A DNA stretch of 27,979 bases from Chara braunii (taxonomy: Eukaryota; Streptophyta; Charophyceae; Charales; Characeae). The position numbers and the translations under genes are program-made. The stretch's first letter is position 1; every line of letters begins with the position of its first letter. The stretch covers positions 1,486,654 to 1,514,632 of the forward strand of contig BFEA01000051.1 of assembly GCA_003427395.1 (NCBI GenBank). Direction: 5' to 3'. Shown one piece after another: positions 8,290 to 18,374 of this stretch. The notes beneath the pieces were generated by a model. That model had not been told where the DNA came from, made no database searches, and worked only from the letters and a program-made list of their open reading frames with translations.

Positions 8290-9671
8290 ACCACTCCCAA
8301 CTCTCTACTTTTGCCCTCCCATCTCTCTTTCCCACAATCAGGCAATCTAGTCTCCACCCTCGTCTCTCTTTTTGCTTGGAGCCGCTCGCAGTCCCCCTTC
8401 TCGATCCTGGGCAGTGAAGACTTTGGCGCGAGCACTTCGTTGAGCTTTCGGTGTGCCTGGTCGGGGTACGAATCATGTGGAGAAGGGACAAAGACCATCG
8501 CGAGTCGAGCGAGTACTTGGAGTGGCTGATTATCCAGGCCTGGAGAACGAACGTGAAGGGCGATCTTCTCGGATTCCTGTTTGGATCGGTGCGGCCCAGT
8601 CACCGCCATCCAATCGTCCTAAAGCTTACGGTCCCACTCGCGCAACTGGCCGACGATCTTCCCCTGGAGATTGTCTCGCAAAGTGACGAGAGCCCGGTCC
8701 CGCACGTTCTCACGCGGGCCTTGATGTCGTATCTTTAGTGGTCAGCGTGCCTGGAGGAGTCGGGAAACGACCGCAACCCGCCATCACAGCGGGACTATCT
8801 GAGCCCGCGGGAGATCATCGATCCCGCCTACTTTCGGGATCGAACGGCCACCAAAGACGAGGCAATAGCGGTTGAGGAAGACGAAGAAGAGGAGGACGAC
8901 GACGAGGAAGAAATTCCCGAAGAGGGGAGTTACAGCTAGCACAGCGAAGGGGAGCAAAGTGAGGAGGAGGAAGAAGAAGAACAAGACGACGAAGAGGAGG
9001 AGCTAGAGTTGGAGGAGTCGGAGTGGGAGATCTCAGCGGAGGAAGGAGAGCAAGTGGGTGCACAGGCGGAAGACCCCGAGGCGGCACGCAAGAGAGAAGA
9101 GATCGCGGGCGGAAAACGACAGTTGGAATTCGCCAGCGGAGCCAATCAGCAGGTCGCCGATGATCCGGCCCGAGATCTAGAGCCGCCCAAGCCCGAGGAT
9201 GGGGACCCAGCTGCCGAGACTTCGACCGCACTGACAAGGCGGCGACGAAGTCGATCCCCCTCCCCCTCCACCCTCGATCGTGCACCAGTTCGTGCCCGTA
9301 CTGATGCGGGGCATCGGGCTTCGTCCCCGGTTGTTATCCCGCCGTCCCCTTGGCCATCTCACCCTCCGCCAAGCTACTACTCACGTTGTCTTCTCCCGCA
9401 ATCCCTTCCCCTTCGACACCTTCCGCTTCTTCTATGCCACCGGTCTTATTGTCAAAATACATCCCCCCCCCTCGACTCGATGTGCCCTCCCCGACTTCTA
9501 CCTCCATATCCTTCTCCTCAGCGTCGTGTGGTGAGGCCACAATATGGTCGAAGTTTACTGCATGATTACGGGGACTATCCCCGCATGCGAAAACTACGAC
9601 CATTTCCACGCGGCCCTCTTCCGCACCTTCACCACCCTGTATCCAGACTACCTCGCTTTTCTTCCCCATAG
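8286..9671 (+). pseudogene. Gypsy accessory ORF 2 with long acidic tract, broken
   Basis: One frame runs from ATG 8286 (again an ATGA overlap with the previous stop) to 9671, with stops at 8415-8417 (TGA), 8736-8738 (TAG) and 8937-8939 (TAG). The first ~55 codons are weakly convincing. From about 8451 the sequence reads MWRRDKDHRESSEYLEWLII, a segment with FLFGSVRPSHRHP, LPLEIVSQSDE, then REIIDPAYFRDRTATKDEA. About 70 residues of Glu/Asp follow (8860-9060), then ARKREEIAGGKR, PPKPEDGD and an RRRRSRSPSP basic/Ser-rich segment, ending in Pro-rich sequence. The acidic then RS-like layout suggests a chromatin- or RNA-associated nuclear protein; that is inference. The part after ~9350 may have changed frame. 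Confidence 0.5.
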
Positions 9672-10647
9672 TGGTAATCGCTTCCCCCGCTTCCACCAGA
9701 TCGTTCAATATCAAGAACTTCCAGAAACGGTGGCGAGGTTGGACAGTTTCCTGCCCCCTTTCCCGATTAACCCTCCGCCTCGACATGCCCCCATGTACCG
9801 TCTTCCCTTCCCTCTCCCCACTGGACACAGGTGATCGGTTGATTGGTGAGCGTGCCACTAAGATGACACGTGTGATCCCCTCCTTGGATTGTCAATGGTC
9901 CTTCCTGAGGAATTAGTAGTACGTTAGAGCTGTGTTTGCCACACTGGATGACGTCCACACTCATTCATACTATAGGTGGTACAAAGGGAAAAGCTCCACG
10001 TATCGATCCATCAGAGAGATCGACATGTGTCCACAAGCAAGCAGGAGCTTGCTAATATTGGAACCCCCTGGGCGTCACATATGTGACGAACCGATTTCTG
10101 CACCGCGCGATAGCAATGAGGGGTCCTAAGCTGTGAAGGATGGGCCAACTACGAGAGATCGAGATTGGAAGGAAGGTGCATCAGAGTCCTCGCTTCTTCG
10201 CCTTTTTTGTCGCTTCTTTTCGGATGGTTGGGTTCAGGGCCGGGTGAGTCCCGGGACGATCGATTGATTGATTGACTGTGTCTGCGGCGCGCCGCCGTGC
10301 GCGCAATATATAACTGTTGACGTCGCTTCTTTTATTTCGATTTTGGATTTTTGGGCACGGACATCTCGCGGGAATTTTGCTTCATTCTTTTTTGAATTTT
10401 CTTTTTAAATTCTTTTTCGAATCTTGTCGAGCCCCGATGGCTCTCGAAATTTCAGACTTTTCTTTCTGAACTTGTGTTTTTCGCCTTTTCTGTATTAGAT
10501 AGGAATTTAGGAATTTTTGCAATTAGGATTTTTTTTTGCTGCGCAGCGCTTACGCGCTTCTTCATGCGGCTGCAACGAAACTTTGATTAGTCGGCGCCTT
10601 TAATCGTGTGCGTAACTAAATTTTTTGGGGGGGCGCCATTATAACTG
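9672..10647. other. No gene; possible 3' end or LTR of the Gypsy element
   Basis: No supported coding sequence. After 10130 the composition changes to T-rich, with CAATATATAACTG near 10300 that could be a TATA element. TGTGACGAACC at 10082 is a possible LTR start, but there is no clear polypurine tract and no second LTR in the window to compare, so no LTR boundary is claimed. Confidence 0.4.
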
Positions 10648-10933
10648 TATCTTTCTTCTTGTGCTTCGTCTTTCCCGCCCTTCTTCTCTTTCTTTTTGCT
10701 GCGTCTTGGTAGCCATGGTCTGCATGATCGGACCGATGCGTGGAGAGCGGCTACGTCCAGACCACGTAGCCGCTCCCACGCCGTGGTCTGGCCATGCAAA
10801 ACTTACGCGTTCCCTCTCCTGATCTTCCTTTCCAAGTCCTTGTAATTCCGTGTTCTTCTCGCATGCATGCACGCTATAAATTCCGGCTGCGCGATTAGTT
10901 AGCTCTCTTAACCAGCTGTTGGAAGCTCGGGGT
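10648..10933 (+). repeat. Dispersed promoter-like repeat, copy 1
   Basis: Matches 22935-23204 in inverted orientation over nearly its whole length. It includes GCATGCACGCTATAAATTCC, then CGGCTGCGCGATTAGTTAGC and TCTCTTAACCAGCTGTTG. CTATAAATT is a good TATA-type element, so this is likely the U3/promoter part of an LTR or another transposon terminus. Copy 1 has a 17-nt insertion that builds two overlapping hairpins (10745-10791). Confidence 0.65.
10745..10791. repeat. Two overlapping inverted repeats (mutually exclusive hairpins)
   Basis: GAGCGGCTACGT (10745-10756) pairs with ACGTAGCCGCTC (10764-10775) around a 7-nt loop. CCAGACCACG (10757-10766) pairs with CGTGGTCTGG (10782-10791). Both are perfect, and they share 10757-10775, so only one can form at a time. 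The homologous copy near 23075-23110 lacks the 17 nt that make them possible. Confidence 0.8.
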
Positions 10934-12545
10934 AGCGCGATCAGTGAGGGTCAGCTCACGAGCGAAGTAAGAGGTGAGTTGAAGTGGGAGTCGGGCAACC
11001 CGACGAGCTGGTGCCAAACGCACGGGGTTGACGCGGGCCACGACGGACTATGGGCGCGGGCGAACCTGACGGGTGCGGGAGGACTAAGCGGGGTGACGAC
11101 TTCGTGGGTTGGTGCGCGACGACGGACTGTCCGCAATGGAGAGAAAGAGAGAGAAAGAGGGAGCTCAGGTTGACGGACGTGGATTTGCTGTTTCTTTTGT
11201 CTTTTCTCCCTCTCTGCTGGTGTATATAAATTTTGATTTCGGATCGGGGTGATTTGCCCGTTTTTGTTTTCGAAATTTTGGCTTGGTTTTCTTTCGCCCA
11301 CACTCGTTCTTGCGATTTCAATCTCTGATGTTGTGTGTCATGCTGCATGAATGGATGTCGTGTTCGTTTGCTTTCCCTACGCCTAATCCTTGCCTTTGCC
11401 TATCATCTTGATGCACTCATGAGTAGGGTAGGAATTTTGCGTAGTCATCTATACTGTTTTCGTTCTTGTTTATCCCTTGATTGAGCTGTTGTGATTGTTG
11501 GATCTTGCATGCTTAGAAATTACAGAGTGATTAAATGATCGGGTAGCTGTTGCCTAGAAACCAGCGAACGCCTCGCAGGGACGCACGTAAGTGTGATCTG
11601 ATCTGCGCACTTACACGTGTCCACCCACGTCGATTCACAACCACCTACGCATGAAAAGGCTAACGACTGCGGGGATAATGCTTGATTGGATGTGGCCATC
11701 CTGCGTCGGCGACGAAGCAATCATCCCGTGTGAACACGTGTAAGTGTGATTTAACTCGCACGGCCTACACGTACTCACATGCGGCGATCACAACCGACCA
11801 AGACACGCCCTTAGGAATTTTGCAGCCCAACGATGACATAATGACACGCTCCGAGAGCTCAGATTCGTCGTGGGGCCCGGAATACTTCACCCCTTGAATA
11901 GAAGAGTGCCTCCGACAGAGGTTCCCCTGCCTAACCGAGAACCGACTATGTCCTAGGGAGTTCCACTGTGCCACAACCAGCGATCCACAGTGTTCTGATT
12001 TCCCCACTTCGAACCACACGCACGACTTCATTTCCCCCGGTTTTGTCGTTATCTCCACCAATTTCCCTTCCTTCCGTCTTCTACTCCCGTATCATCAACT
12101 CAGAGTCGTCCCGTGGAAGGCCATAGCCCCATACTGGCCCCGCACGCCCTGCGGAAATTGCCGGCGACACGGCAACCAGAGAGCCCTGGAAGCCCGAAGG
12201 CCTAACCCGAACGTACGACGACCGGCGCCACGTGGCGACATCAGACGACCTGACTCATCAGAACCACACCCACCCCGGATGGACCTCTCGACGAACCGCC
12301 GTCATCAAAACAGACGGATCGAACGACCATGAATGACCCGCGCATGCCATCTGCCTTATAACCGGAGGCGGTCCGCCCTCTCTGCCAAATTTCACCCGTG
12401 CCCCCGAAAAACTCTGCCACAGGAGATCTCAGTTCTGACCTGGGACTCCACCCCCACTTTCCCAAAAATCCTTGGCACACCCCTTTTCGCACTTCCAGGC
12501 CCACACCCCACTCCGATCAGGAAGTCGCGTTAGGCGTGAGGTTGG
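10934..12545. other. No gene; short internal direct repeats
   Basis: No supported coding sequence. A TATATAAATTTTG element lies near 11222. Two related ~70-bp segments (about 11583-11650 and 11735-11800) share TAAGTGTGAT, a TACACGT motif and TCACAACC. Their flanking CACGTG-type motifs make an imperfect hairpin near 11583-11622. The rest is C-rich unique-looking sequence. Confidence 0.4.
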
Positions 12546-12914
12546 GCGTCACAATGTGAGGCCTGGAAAAGCCCTACAGTGAATAAAACAGGGTTGGAGG
12601 GTGGTAGAGGGTTTTGTTTGGGGTCCCAAGGGGCTCTGGATATTTTGAAGACTTATGTGGTGCTTTGTCTGTGGCTATCAGGATTCTTTAAAATTGTTAA
12701 GGTTTTTCGTGCTCCAAAGCTATATTGATGTTCTTAGTCTCATATTCTCAGCTATTGTTAGCCGAAGCCGGGTAATGGCCCCAGTATCTCAATTGCCTCG
12801 CACACGTTTCCTAATATGTTTTCTGATGGGACGCTGGGCCAGGTTCCCAACATGTGTTGCTCCCCACAAATAGATTGGAGCATTGCCCTTGCCAAGAAAA
12901 AAAAAAGAAAAAAA
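12546..12914 (+). mobile_element. Retroposon copy (family R1) with shared 3' tail and poly(A)
   Basis: Related to 17400-17722 in the same orientation. Common features are a GAGGCCTGG or equivalent start, a TAGCCGAAGCC(G/A)GGTAATGGCCC block, the tail signature in the variant GGGACGCTGGGCC, TGTTGCTCCCCAC(A/G)AATAGATTGGAGC, and an A-rich end (12897-12914). No ORF is supported. The arrangement fits a SINE or a 5'-truncated LINE. Confidence 0.65.
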
Positions 12915-12966
12915 CAGCCACAATGCGCATTTCCAACCGGTGCCCTAACCACTGGGCCACATGTCA
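12915..12966 (-). repeat. tRNA-like SINE head, truncated
   Basis: Read on the minus strand it gives GGCCCAGTGGTTAGGGCACC and then GGTTGGAAATGCGCATTGTGG, closely matching the head of the SINE at 17729. It has an A-box-like TGGCCCAGTGG (12949-12959) but no B box, as it ends at the A-run of the neighbouring element. Confidence 0.6.
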
Positions 12967-13044
12967 TCTGCGACTAATGAAAAACCTAATTAAGAACCTA
13001 ATTAACGACTAACTCAGAACTAGCGACTAATTAAGAATCAAATT

Positions 13045-13205
13045 GGAAGGCGTCACCATCTTGCCCGACGTAGCTGTTGCCGGGGCGGGGACCCTGTAAC
13101 CTTTTGAGGGGCCATACAATTAAGAGAGATGTCGAGGGGGGAAGACACTTTGTCCATCAGGAACAGTTAGGTCGGTACTGGGGCAGCTTGTGTTGCATTG
13201 TAACC
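13045..13205 (+). repeat. Repeat module M, copy 1
   Basis: Matches 16854-17022 in direct orientation: ACGTAGCTGTTGCC, GGGGCGG..ACCCTGTAACC, GAGGGGGGAAGACACTT and a CTGGGGCAG.TTGTGTTGC end. Here it stops at a T run where copy 2 continues into module N, so a poly(A)-ended element in reverse orientation probably inserted at this point. Confidence 0.6.
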
Positions 13206-13244
13206 TTTTTTTTTTTTTTTTTTTTTTTTTTNNNNNTTTTTTTT
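13206..13244. repeat. Poly(T) run containing an assembly gap
   Basis: T26, then five N (13232-13236), then T8. The N run marks an unresolved homopolymer, so its true length is unknown. Probably the poly(A) tail of a minus-strand retroposon occupying the sequence after 13245. Confidence 0.85.
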
Positions 13245-13424
13245 CCAAGGCTGATATTATCCATAAGAATATTGAGGCCGGGGTCCTCACAGTCTACCCG
13301 GAGTGACCAAACCAAAATTGCTGAGAGTTGGGCTCAGCATCCCTCATATGGTGATAATGATGATCCTGACGATGATCCTGATGCTAATGATAATGATTAG
13401 TATATAAAAATGAAATATCAGCCC

Positions 13425-14255
13425 TCTGGCCTTCTAATCCTAAAGCACCTCCTAGCCCTTCCTATAACGGAACATTGTATTTCAGAAGCAATACCAACCT
13501 AACCAACGTCCCCTATAGCTGATCTCTTCTCGCCACCTAGCAGCCCCCCCTGGTTCGCCACTGGATTGCCTTCCTCCCTCGGCAACCCTCAGATCTCTCT
13601 ACAAGGCCTCACGCTCCTGCCATTTGCAGGTTACAGGGCAACGCCCCAGCCCCGACCAGCGTCGTTCCAGCATTAGTAAACCAGGGGCACAGAACAGAGC
13701 AACTATAAAGATATCAGTCCCGGTTCGACCATTTCTGAAGTCCTATATCCCATTAGTGGAAGAAAGCTAGATGCTGCCTAAACTTCCAGAGCCCCAGAAG
13801 GCTAAGAAAATGATGATGATAATGATGCCGTTCCTGATGCTATCAGTACTTCTGGTCCCCTAATCTCAGCAACCCTCCTAGCCCTTCCTGTAACAAGACC
13901 TTGGGTCTCAGAGACAAAGCCCTCCAAACCAATGCCCACCTAAGTTGACCTGTTCTCACCACCTAGACCAACCTTAGCCCCATAGGTTGTCGAGGCAGCC
14001 CCACCGATTCGCCACTGGATTGCCTTCCTCCCTCAACCAATCCCCAGATCTCTCTACAAGGCCTCACACTCCTGACAATGCAGGTTACAAGGCAACGCCC
14101 CAGCTCCGGCCAGCGTCGTTCTGGCATTGGCAAACCTGGTGCATAGAACAGAGCAACTCCGCAGAAATCGGTCTAGATTCAATCATCCCTGAAATCCTAA
14201 ATCTCGCTTCAGGAAGAAAGCCTGAAGCCGCTAAGAAATACAGAACACCAGAATG
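13425..14255 (-). repeat. Two ~400-bp direct copies of repeat module P
   Basis: Copy 1 (about 13425-13800) and copy 2 (about 13845-14255) share TCGCCACTGGATTGCCTTCC, CAGATCTCTCTACAAGGCCT, GCAGGTTACA.GGCAACGCCC and CAGCGTCGTTC. A third copy lies at 18375-18670, and the reverse complement of the core at about 17220-17400. Orientation is assigned relative to that R1-linked copy. Frames through them are unsupported. The spacer between copies holds GAT-rich simple sequence. Confidence 0.7.
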
Positions 14256-14696
14256 CCCTTTTGTTCAGGATACTATATCATTCAGATAATAAAAAAGAAA
14301 GGAAACAAAAGAAAGATTCTCCCCCCTCCCTCCCGTCCACCCTTTCCTCCCTTCCCCTGTACCATCATTGCCTCCGCTGGAGAAAAAAGACCAATAATCC
14401 TTCCTCTTCTGCCCCAACTAAGTACAGTCCCACCTCACCTCCTCAGTAGCATACAGTTCCCGCCCAAAGTATACCACTGCCTACCCCTACCCTACTCTGC
14501 CCCCACTGAGATTTACTCAGCCCCAGAATAGAGTTTCCACATTATCTGCCCATGCCCTCTCCGGAGTTTCACCCCCCTCCTGATGAAACCCCTGCAGAAC
14601 TGGGTTCTCCCCCACCCCTACCCCATTATCCCTAAGGAGAGCTTCAAAAAATGCGAATAAAAATTATGGAGATATCACACTCGTGGCTTTAGAAAT
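14256..14696. other. C-rich sequence, no gene
   Basis: Pyrimidine-rich with short CCCTCC/CCCACC motifs. Open frames here are composition-driven, with no recognisable domain. Confidence 0.4.
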
Positions 14697-14916
14697 ACGA
14701 AAGGCTGAACGAACAAATAAAAGAAAAGAGACTAGGAGTCTAGGACTTTGAATAAATTTGTGATAAAAAAATAGAAAAAAATTGAAAATAGATATGCGTG
14801 CTGAAAATTACCAAAGGCTGAACGTACAAATAATAGAAAAGATACTAGGACCTTGAGTAGGTTTGTGATAGAAAAAATTGAAAAATTTGAGAATAGATAT
14901 GCGTGCTGAACTATAA
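14697..14916. repeat. Tandem duplication, ~113-bp and ~106-bp units
   Basis: Two adjacent copies each run from AAAGGCTGAACG(A/T)ACAAATA through AATAGATATGCGTGCTGAA. The second copy has lost several bases around the GACTAGGAGTCTAGGACTTT stretch. A/T-rich, non-coding. Confidence 0.85.
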
Positions 14917-15230
14917 ACTTATTGTATTAAATAGCGATTTTCAGTATTAAAAAATACCGTATAGTATGTTAATATGTTAATATATATTCAAGAGATCAGA
15001 GATAAAGCTGACTGATATGCTTGAAGTAATTGAAAATATAATAAGATATTTAGATAGGATGTTGATTATAGATAATAATATTAATAATATTAATAATACT
15101 AAGAATGATAATTGTGATAATAAAATGGGTAGATTCTGAGATTCTGAGATTCTTAAATCCCTAGAAAAATCCAAGGTTAATTGCGAACCGGATGACGATC
15201 GAGATGATAGTGTCAACACAAGACACGCTT
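14917..15230. other. AT-rich non-coding sequence
   Basis: Contains (ATA/ATTA)-type simple sequence, for example TAATAATATTAATAATATT near 15074. No gene seen. Confidence 0.5.
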
Positions 15231-15486
15231 GAATAGGTCAGAAAACGGCGACTCTCCCCGCTCTATTTCCCTTTTTTCTCTTGACCTTCTCCCTCCCCCT
15301 CTCCCTCTCCTTCCTTCCCTCCCCCTCTCCCTCTCCTTCGCCCTCCTCATCTCCCCGCTTTCCCGTTGAAAGGTCAGAAAACAACAATTCTCCCTTCTCT
15401 CTTGACCTTCTCCCTTACCCTCTCCCCCTCTTTCCTTCCTTCCCCCTCTCCCTCTCCTTCCCCATCCTCATCTCCCCGCTATCCCG
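15231..15486. repeat. Pyrimidine-rich tandem duplication (~135 and ~120 bp)
   Basis: Each unit begins AGGTCAGAAAAC and contains TCTCTTGACCTTCTCCCT, CCCCTCTCCCTCTCCTTC and CTCATCTCCCCGCT.TCCCGT. Almost pure C/T on the + strand, so the Ser/Pro/Leu frames across it are not taken as genes. Confidence 0.8.
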
Positions 15487-15753
15487 TGTGCAACAGTACT
15501 ATCCCTTGTGTAACCTTGAAACAAGCCAACAACGCCGCGAACAAGCCAACAGCGCTGCGAGCAACAGATCTCGTACCATCCAACGACGAGTAATAGCAGA
15601 TAGACGAATATAGAAAAGAAGAAGGAACGAAGAAAAAAGAAGGAAGAATATAAGAGTAAAGATAAGAGAAAAGAATAGGAATAAACCGTAGATTTCTCCC
15701 AACCTCCTTACTTACCTATTTAGAATGTAGTTGAACACGACTGACAAAACGAA
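15487..15753. other. No gene; short AACAAGCCAACA(A/G)CGC repeat
   Basis: AACAAGCCAACAACGCCGCG and AACAAGCCAACAGCGCTGCG are adjacent near 15520-15560; then purine-rich sequence. No gene is supported. Confidence 0.4.
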
Positions 15754-15970
15754 AATGATGATGAAGAGCTCGTATGTCGACGCACTGGACTCATATGTCG
15801 TAATGACTTGTAAAAAAAGATGATGATGATGAAGAGTTCTTATGTCGACAACTGATGATGTGAAGTATGTACTCTTGTTGGTGATGATTGCTCCTGATTA
15901 ACACACAGATGATGATATGAAGAATGTAATACTGCTGGTGATGAATACTCATGATTGGCGCACAGATGAA
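15754..15970. repeat. GATGATGAAGAG direct repeats
   Basis: Two ~28-bp copies of GATGATGAAGAG.TC.TATGTCGAC (15754 and 15823) are followed by two ~50-bp copies of GAAG.ATGTA.T.CTG.TGGTGATGA...CAGATGA (15866 and 15914). This is layered local duplication in GAT-rich sequence. Confidence 0.65.
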
Positions 15971-16510
15971 GCATGACGGTTGAACTTCGAAGACCACCCA
16001 CTCAATCTCCCCCAACAGTCCTCCTCCCACCCCCTGAGACACACCGTACTCCTCTTCTTCTCGCAATGGACCGACCTCCTCCACCTAGATTCGCAAGACG
16101 AAGAGTACTTGTGCTTGCTCCTGAAACACCACTCAACTCGAAGCAGTATTCCCCTCCATTGGCATGCTGGCCTGCAGCATCGCACTCGTGAAGCAAGAGG
16201 CAAGGAGATGGCACTAACGTGCTTTCAACAGTCAGAGGAAAATAAGTGGTGAGGTAGTAGCCGTAGATCACCATCCACTCCATCCCCACCCACGCTCACC
16301 ATCACTCGGGCTCATCATCTTGCACGAACACACGGACTCGCACCCTCACTAGCATCCACGTGCGAGCACCCTCCCTGCAACGCACATGAAACAAAGTGCG
16401 GTGTCCGCGCGACCGTCGTACAAAATGATGGCGCCCGTTCGCCAGACTTAGCGCTAGCGGGCGCGCCATTGTCGGAGCCTCCCCGTGGCGGATTTGTGCT
16501 GCGAACAATC
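15971..16510. other. No gene recognised
   Basis: Short Pro/Arg-rich frames exist on both strands but show no domain or homology within the window. Confidence 0.35.
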
Positions 16511-17150
16511 CTGTTGCCTTGTAACCCTAGCAGGGGGTTAGTCGAGACCTAATGATTTCTGGTACGAGGATTGAAAGCCTGGTCGGCGTGTCCTTCATCT
16601 GTGGTGAGGGTAGAAGATGGATGGTTAGTGGTTCTAGTTCTGATCCTTTTTCCTTTTTGCTTTTTCAAATTGGGAAGGTGAAAGTCGGAAGTACGGTTTG
16701 GAAGGAATTTTGGGTGGGCTCGTGCAGTAGAGGAAGGGTGGCTCAGGGGGGTAAGTCTACTAGAAGGGCGGGGTGGGGCGACTTTGGCCGGTGCTGGAGC
16801 AGTGGCTCTGTGACCAAGAGGAGCCTGAGGCCATTGGAGTTATGCCGAGGGTGGAAGGCATAACTACCTCGTTCAACGTAGCTGATGCCTGGGGCGGTGA
16901 CCCTGTAACCGGTAGGGGGTTTTGCAGCTAAGGAAGTTGTTGAGGGAGGAGGATACTTCCTTTCCGTCGGAAAAACAGCTAGTTTGGTGCTGGGGCAGTT
17001 TGTGTTGCCTTGTAACCCTAGCAAGGGGGGTGTGAGAACTGGCGACTTCTGGTACGAGGACTGAAAGCCTGAGTGGCGGTTTCTCGCCTGTAGTGAGGGT
17101 TTGAGTTGGATTGGCGGTGGTTTCATTTATGATTTTTGTCTCTCTGTTTT
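16511..17150 (+). repeat. Repeat modules N-M-N
   Basis: Module N (TTGCCTTGTAACCCTAGCA, then TTCTGGTACGAGGA.TGAAAG, then CTGTGGTGAGGGT or equivalent) occurs at 16511-16650 and 17002-17150. Module M (16854-17022) lies between and matches 13045-13205. The M-to-N junction is continuous at 17002, suggesting one parent element containing both. Confidence 0.6.
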
Positions 17151-17164
17151 TCATAATTACCATC

Positions 17165-17399
17165 AACGTCTTAGGATTCTGGGTACTTCTTGCAACTCAT
17201 TATAAGCTTCTTTGTTGCTGTTAGATTCCGGGAGCTACGGTTTTTCAAAGCCAGAACGACGCTGGCCGGAGCTGGGGGGTTGCCATGTAACCTGTCGATG
17301 GCAGGAGCGTGAGGCCTGGTAGAGAGATCTGGGGATGCCTTGGGCCGGGCATTCCAAGGGAAAACCAAGGGTTGCTGTCGAGACAATGCTGGCCGGAGC
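17165..17399 (+). repeat. Module P core in reverse orientation
   Basis: AACGACGCTGGCCGGAGCTG, then TAACCTGTCGATGGCAGGAG, CGTGAGGCCTGGTAGAGAGA and TCTGGGGAT, reverse complement of the module P cores at 13570, 14030 and 18540. It leads directly into the R1 element that follows, suggesting P is the 5' part of R1. Confidence 0.6.
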
Positions 17400-17722
17400 T
17401 GGGGTGAGTTGTGTTGCCCTGTAACCTAGCAGGGTGGGGGCATGAAGTCTGGGAGAGCCCGGCACTGCAGGGAATTAGACAGTGTTAGAGAATTTTATAG
17501 TGTTTTGTGGGGGTTTCCAGGGATTCTGAGCATTAGAAGGACTTTTTTCTCTAATTTTTTTCTGGATTTTTTCGTAAGTTCTCAGGTTGCTCTTAGCCGA
17601 AGCCAGGTAATGGCCCTGGCATTTTAAAATCATTTGTATAAATTTTACATGGGACGCTGGGCCCAGCACGTGTTGCTCCCCACGAATAGATTGGAGCTTT
17701 TGTCCCAAAAAAAAAATGAAAA
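17400..17722 (+). mobile_element. Retroposon copy (family R1) with shared tail and A-rich end
   Basis: Partner of 12546-12914. It has GAAGCCAGGTAATGGCCC, tail signature GGGACGCTGGGCCCAGCACG (17651), TGTTGCTCCCCACGAATAGA and an A-rich end. No ORF is supported. With the module P core just upstream, the full unit may be ~550 bp. Confidence 0.65.
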
Positions 17723-17728
17723 AAAATT

Positions 17729-18220
17729 GATGTAGCTCAGTGGTTAGAGCACTGGTTGGAAATGCTCATTGTGGTACGAGGTTGCGGGTTCAAATCCGCA
17801 GCCTCATGCATGGACACCCTCATGCATGGACACCGGCAGGGCGTTAGAATGACGCACGGCTGGACACACACCCCTTGGGCTGACGCATGGTAAGCTATTA
17901 CAGACACTGCCTGCACACCACCCAGGGGACTGCCCATGGTGCTGTATGTTGGGTACTGGCCTGTGAGGGGTTTGCCTGATACAGTTAGTAGTCTAATGAG
18001 GATGCAGGTACGGGTACAGTAGGGGATTGTCTTAAGGGATCCCGGTAGGAGGGGTGTTAGTAGACAGACTCTGGTGGAGGAAATTGTTGGGGAACCTGCA
18101 GTAGGGGCTGTCTGAGGGGGATCCTCCAAGATAGGATGGTCTGGGTCCCATAAATTAGTTGCTGACTGTAGATAGGTACCTGTCGTGGGTCCTGAAACAG
18201 ACCTCTACAACACCCTCGGC

Positions 18221-18249
<29 letters not shown>
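17729..18249 (+). mobile_element. tRNA-headed SINE with A27 tail
   Basis: The head carries pol III promoter boxes: A box TAGCTCAGTGG (17733-17743) and B box GGTTCAAATCC (17787-17797). The D arm (GCTC/GAGC) and T arm (TGCGG/CCGCA) can pair, but the acceptor stem does not and the anticodon arm is too long, so this is tRNA-derived rather than a working tRNA. A ~400-bp body follows, then the terminal motif CCTCTACAACACCCTCGGCTT and A27 (18223-18249). The terminal motif recurs on the minus strand at about 23512-23535. CATGCATGGACACC is duplicated just after the head. SINEs of this kind rely on a LINE for mobility; the partner is not identified here. Confidence 0.75.
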
Positions 18250-18251
<2 letters not shown>

Positions 18252-18374
18252 AAATTACGGACTAACTCGGAAGTAGACCTTTTTTTCTTTCTTCTGTTTT
18301 TGTGTAAACTGCTGATGATGACAAAGATGATTATCTAAGATGTTCCACAGAAGGATTATGGTCCATATCCGTAA

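Larger units (their letters stand above)
5388..9671 (+). mobile_element. 5'-truncated, decayed Ty3/Gypsy retrotransposon
   Basis: Pol-type domains appear in Ty3/Gypsy order (RT, RNase H, then integrase) on the + strand, followed by two accessory ORFs. The 5' LTR, gag, protease and most of RT are absent; the element starts at an internal RT position fused to another transposon. I could not define a 3' LTR with confidence. At least seven in-frame stops and several frame changes show it is dead. Integrase follows RNase H, which separates Gypsy from Copia. Confidence 0.85.

Noticed and set aside
7983-8609. Minus-strand 208-codon frame
   Set aside because: It lies opposite accessory ORFs 1 and 2 of the Gypsy element, whose + strand frames read more like protein and fit the element's order.
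8815-9285. Minus-strand Pro/Leu-rich and Ser-rich frames
   Set aside because: Antisense of the Glu/Asp-rich tract; composition explains them.
10082-11524. Gypsy 3' LTR bounded by TGTGACG and TTACA
   Set aside because: No polypurine tract before 10082, no second LTR in the window and no verifiable target-site duplication.
15281-15613. Ser/Pro/Leu-rich + strand frame
   Set aside because: Produced by a C/T-only tandem duplication; no start context or domain.
17729-17804. Functional tRNA gene
   Set aside because: Acceptor stem does not pair, the anticodon arm is too long, and a SINE body with poly(A) follows.
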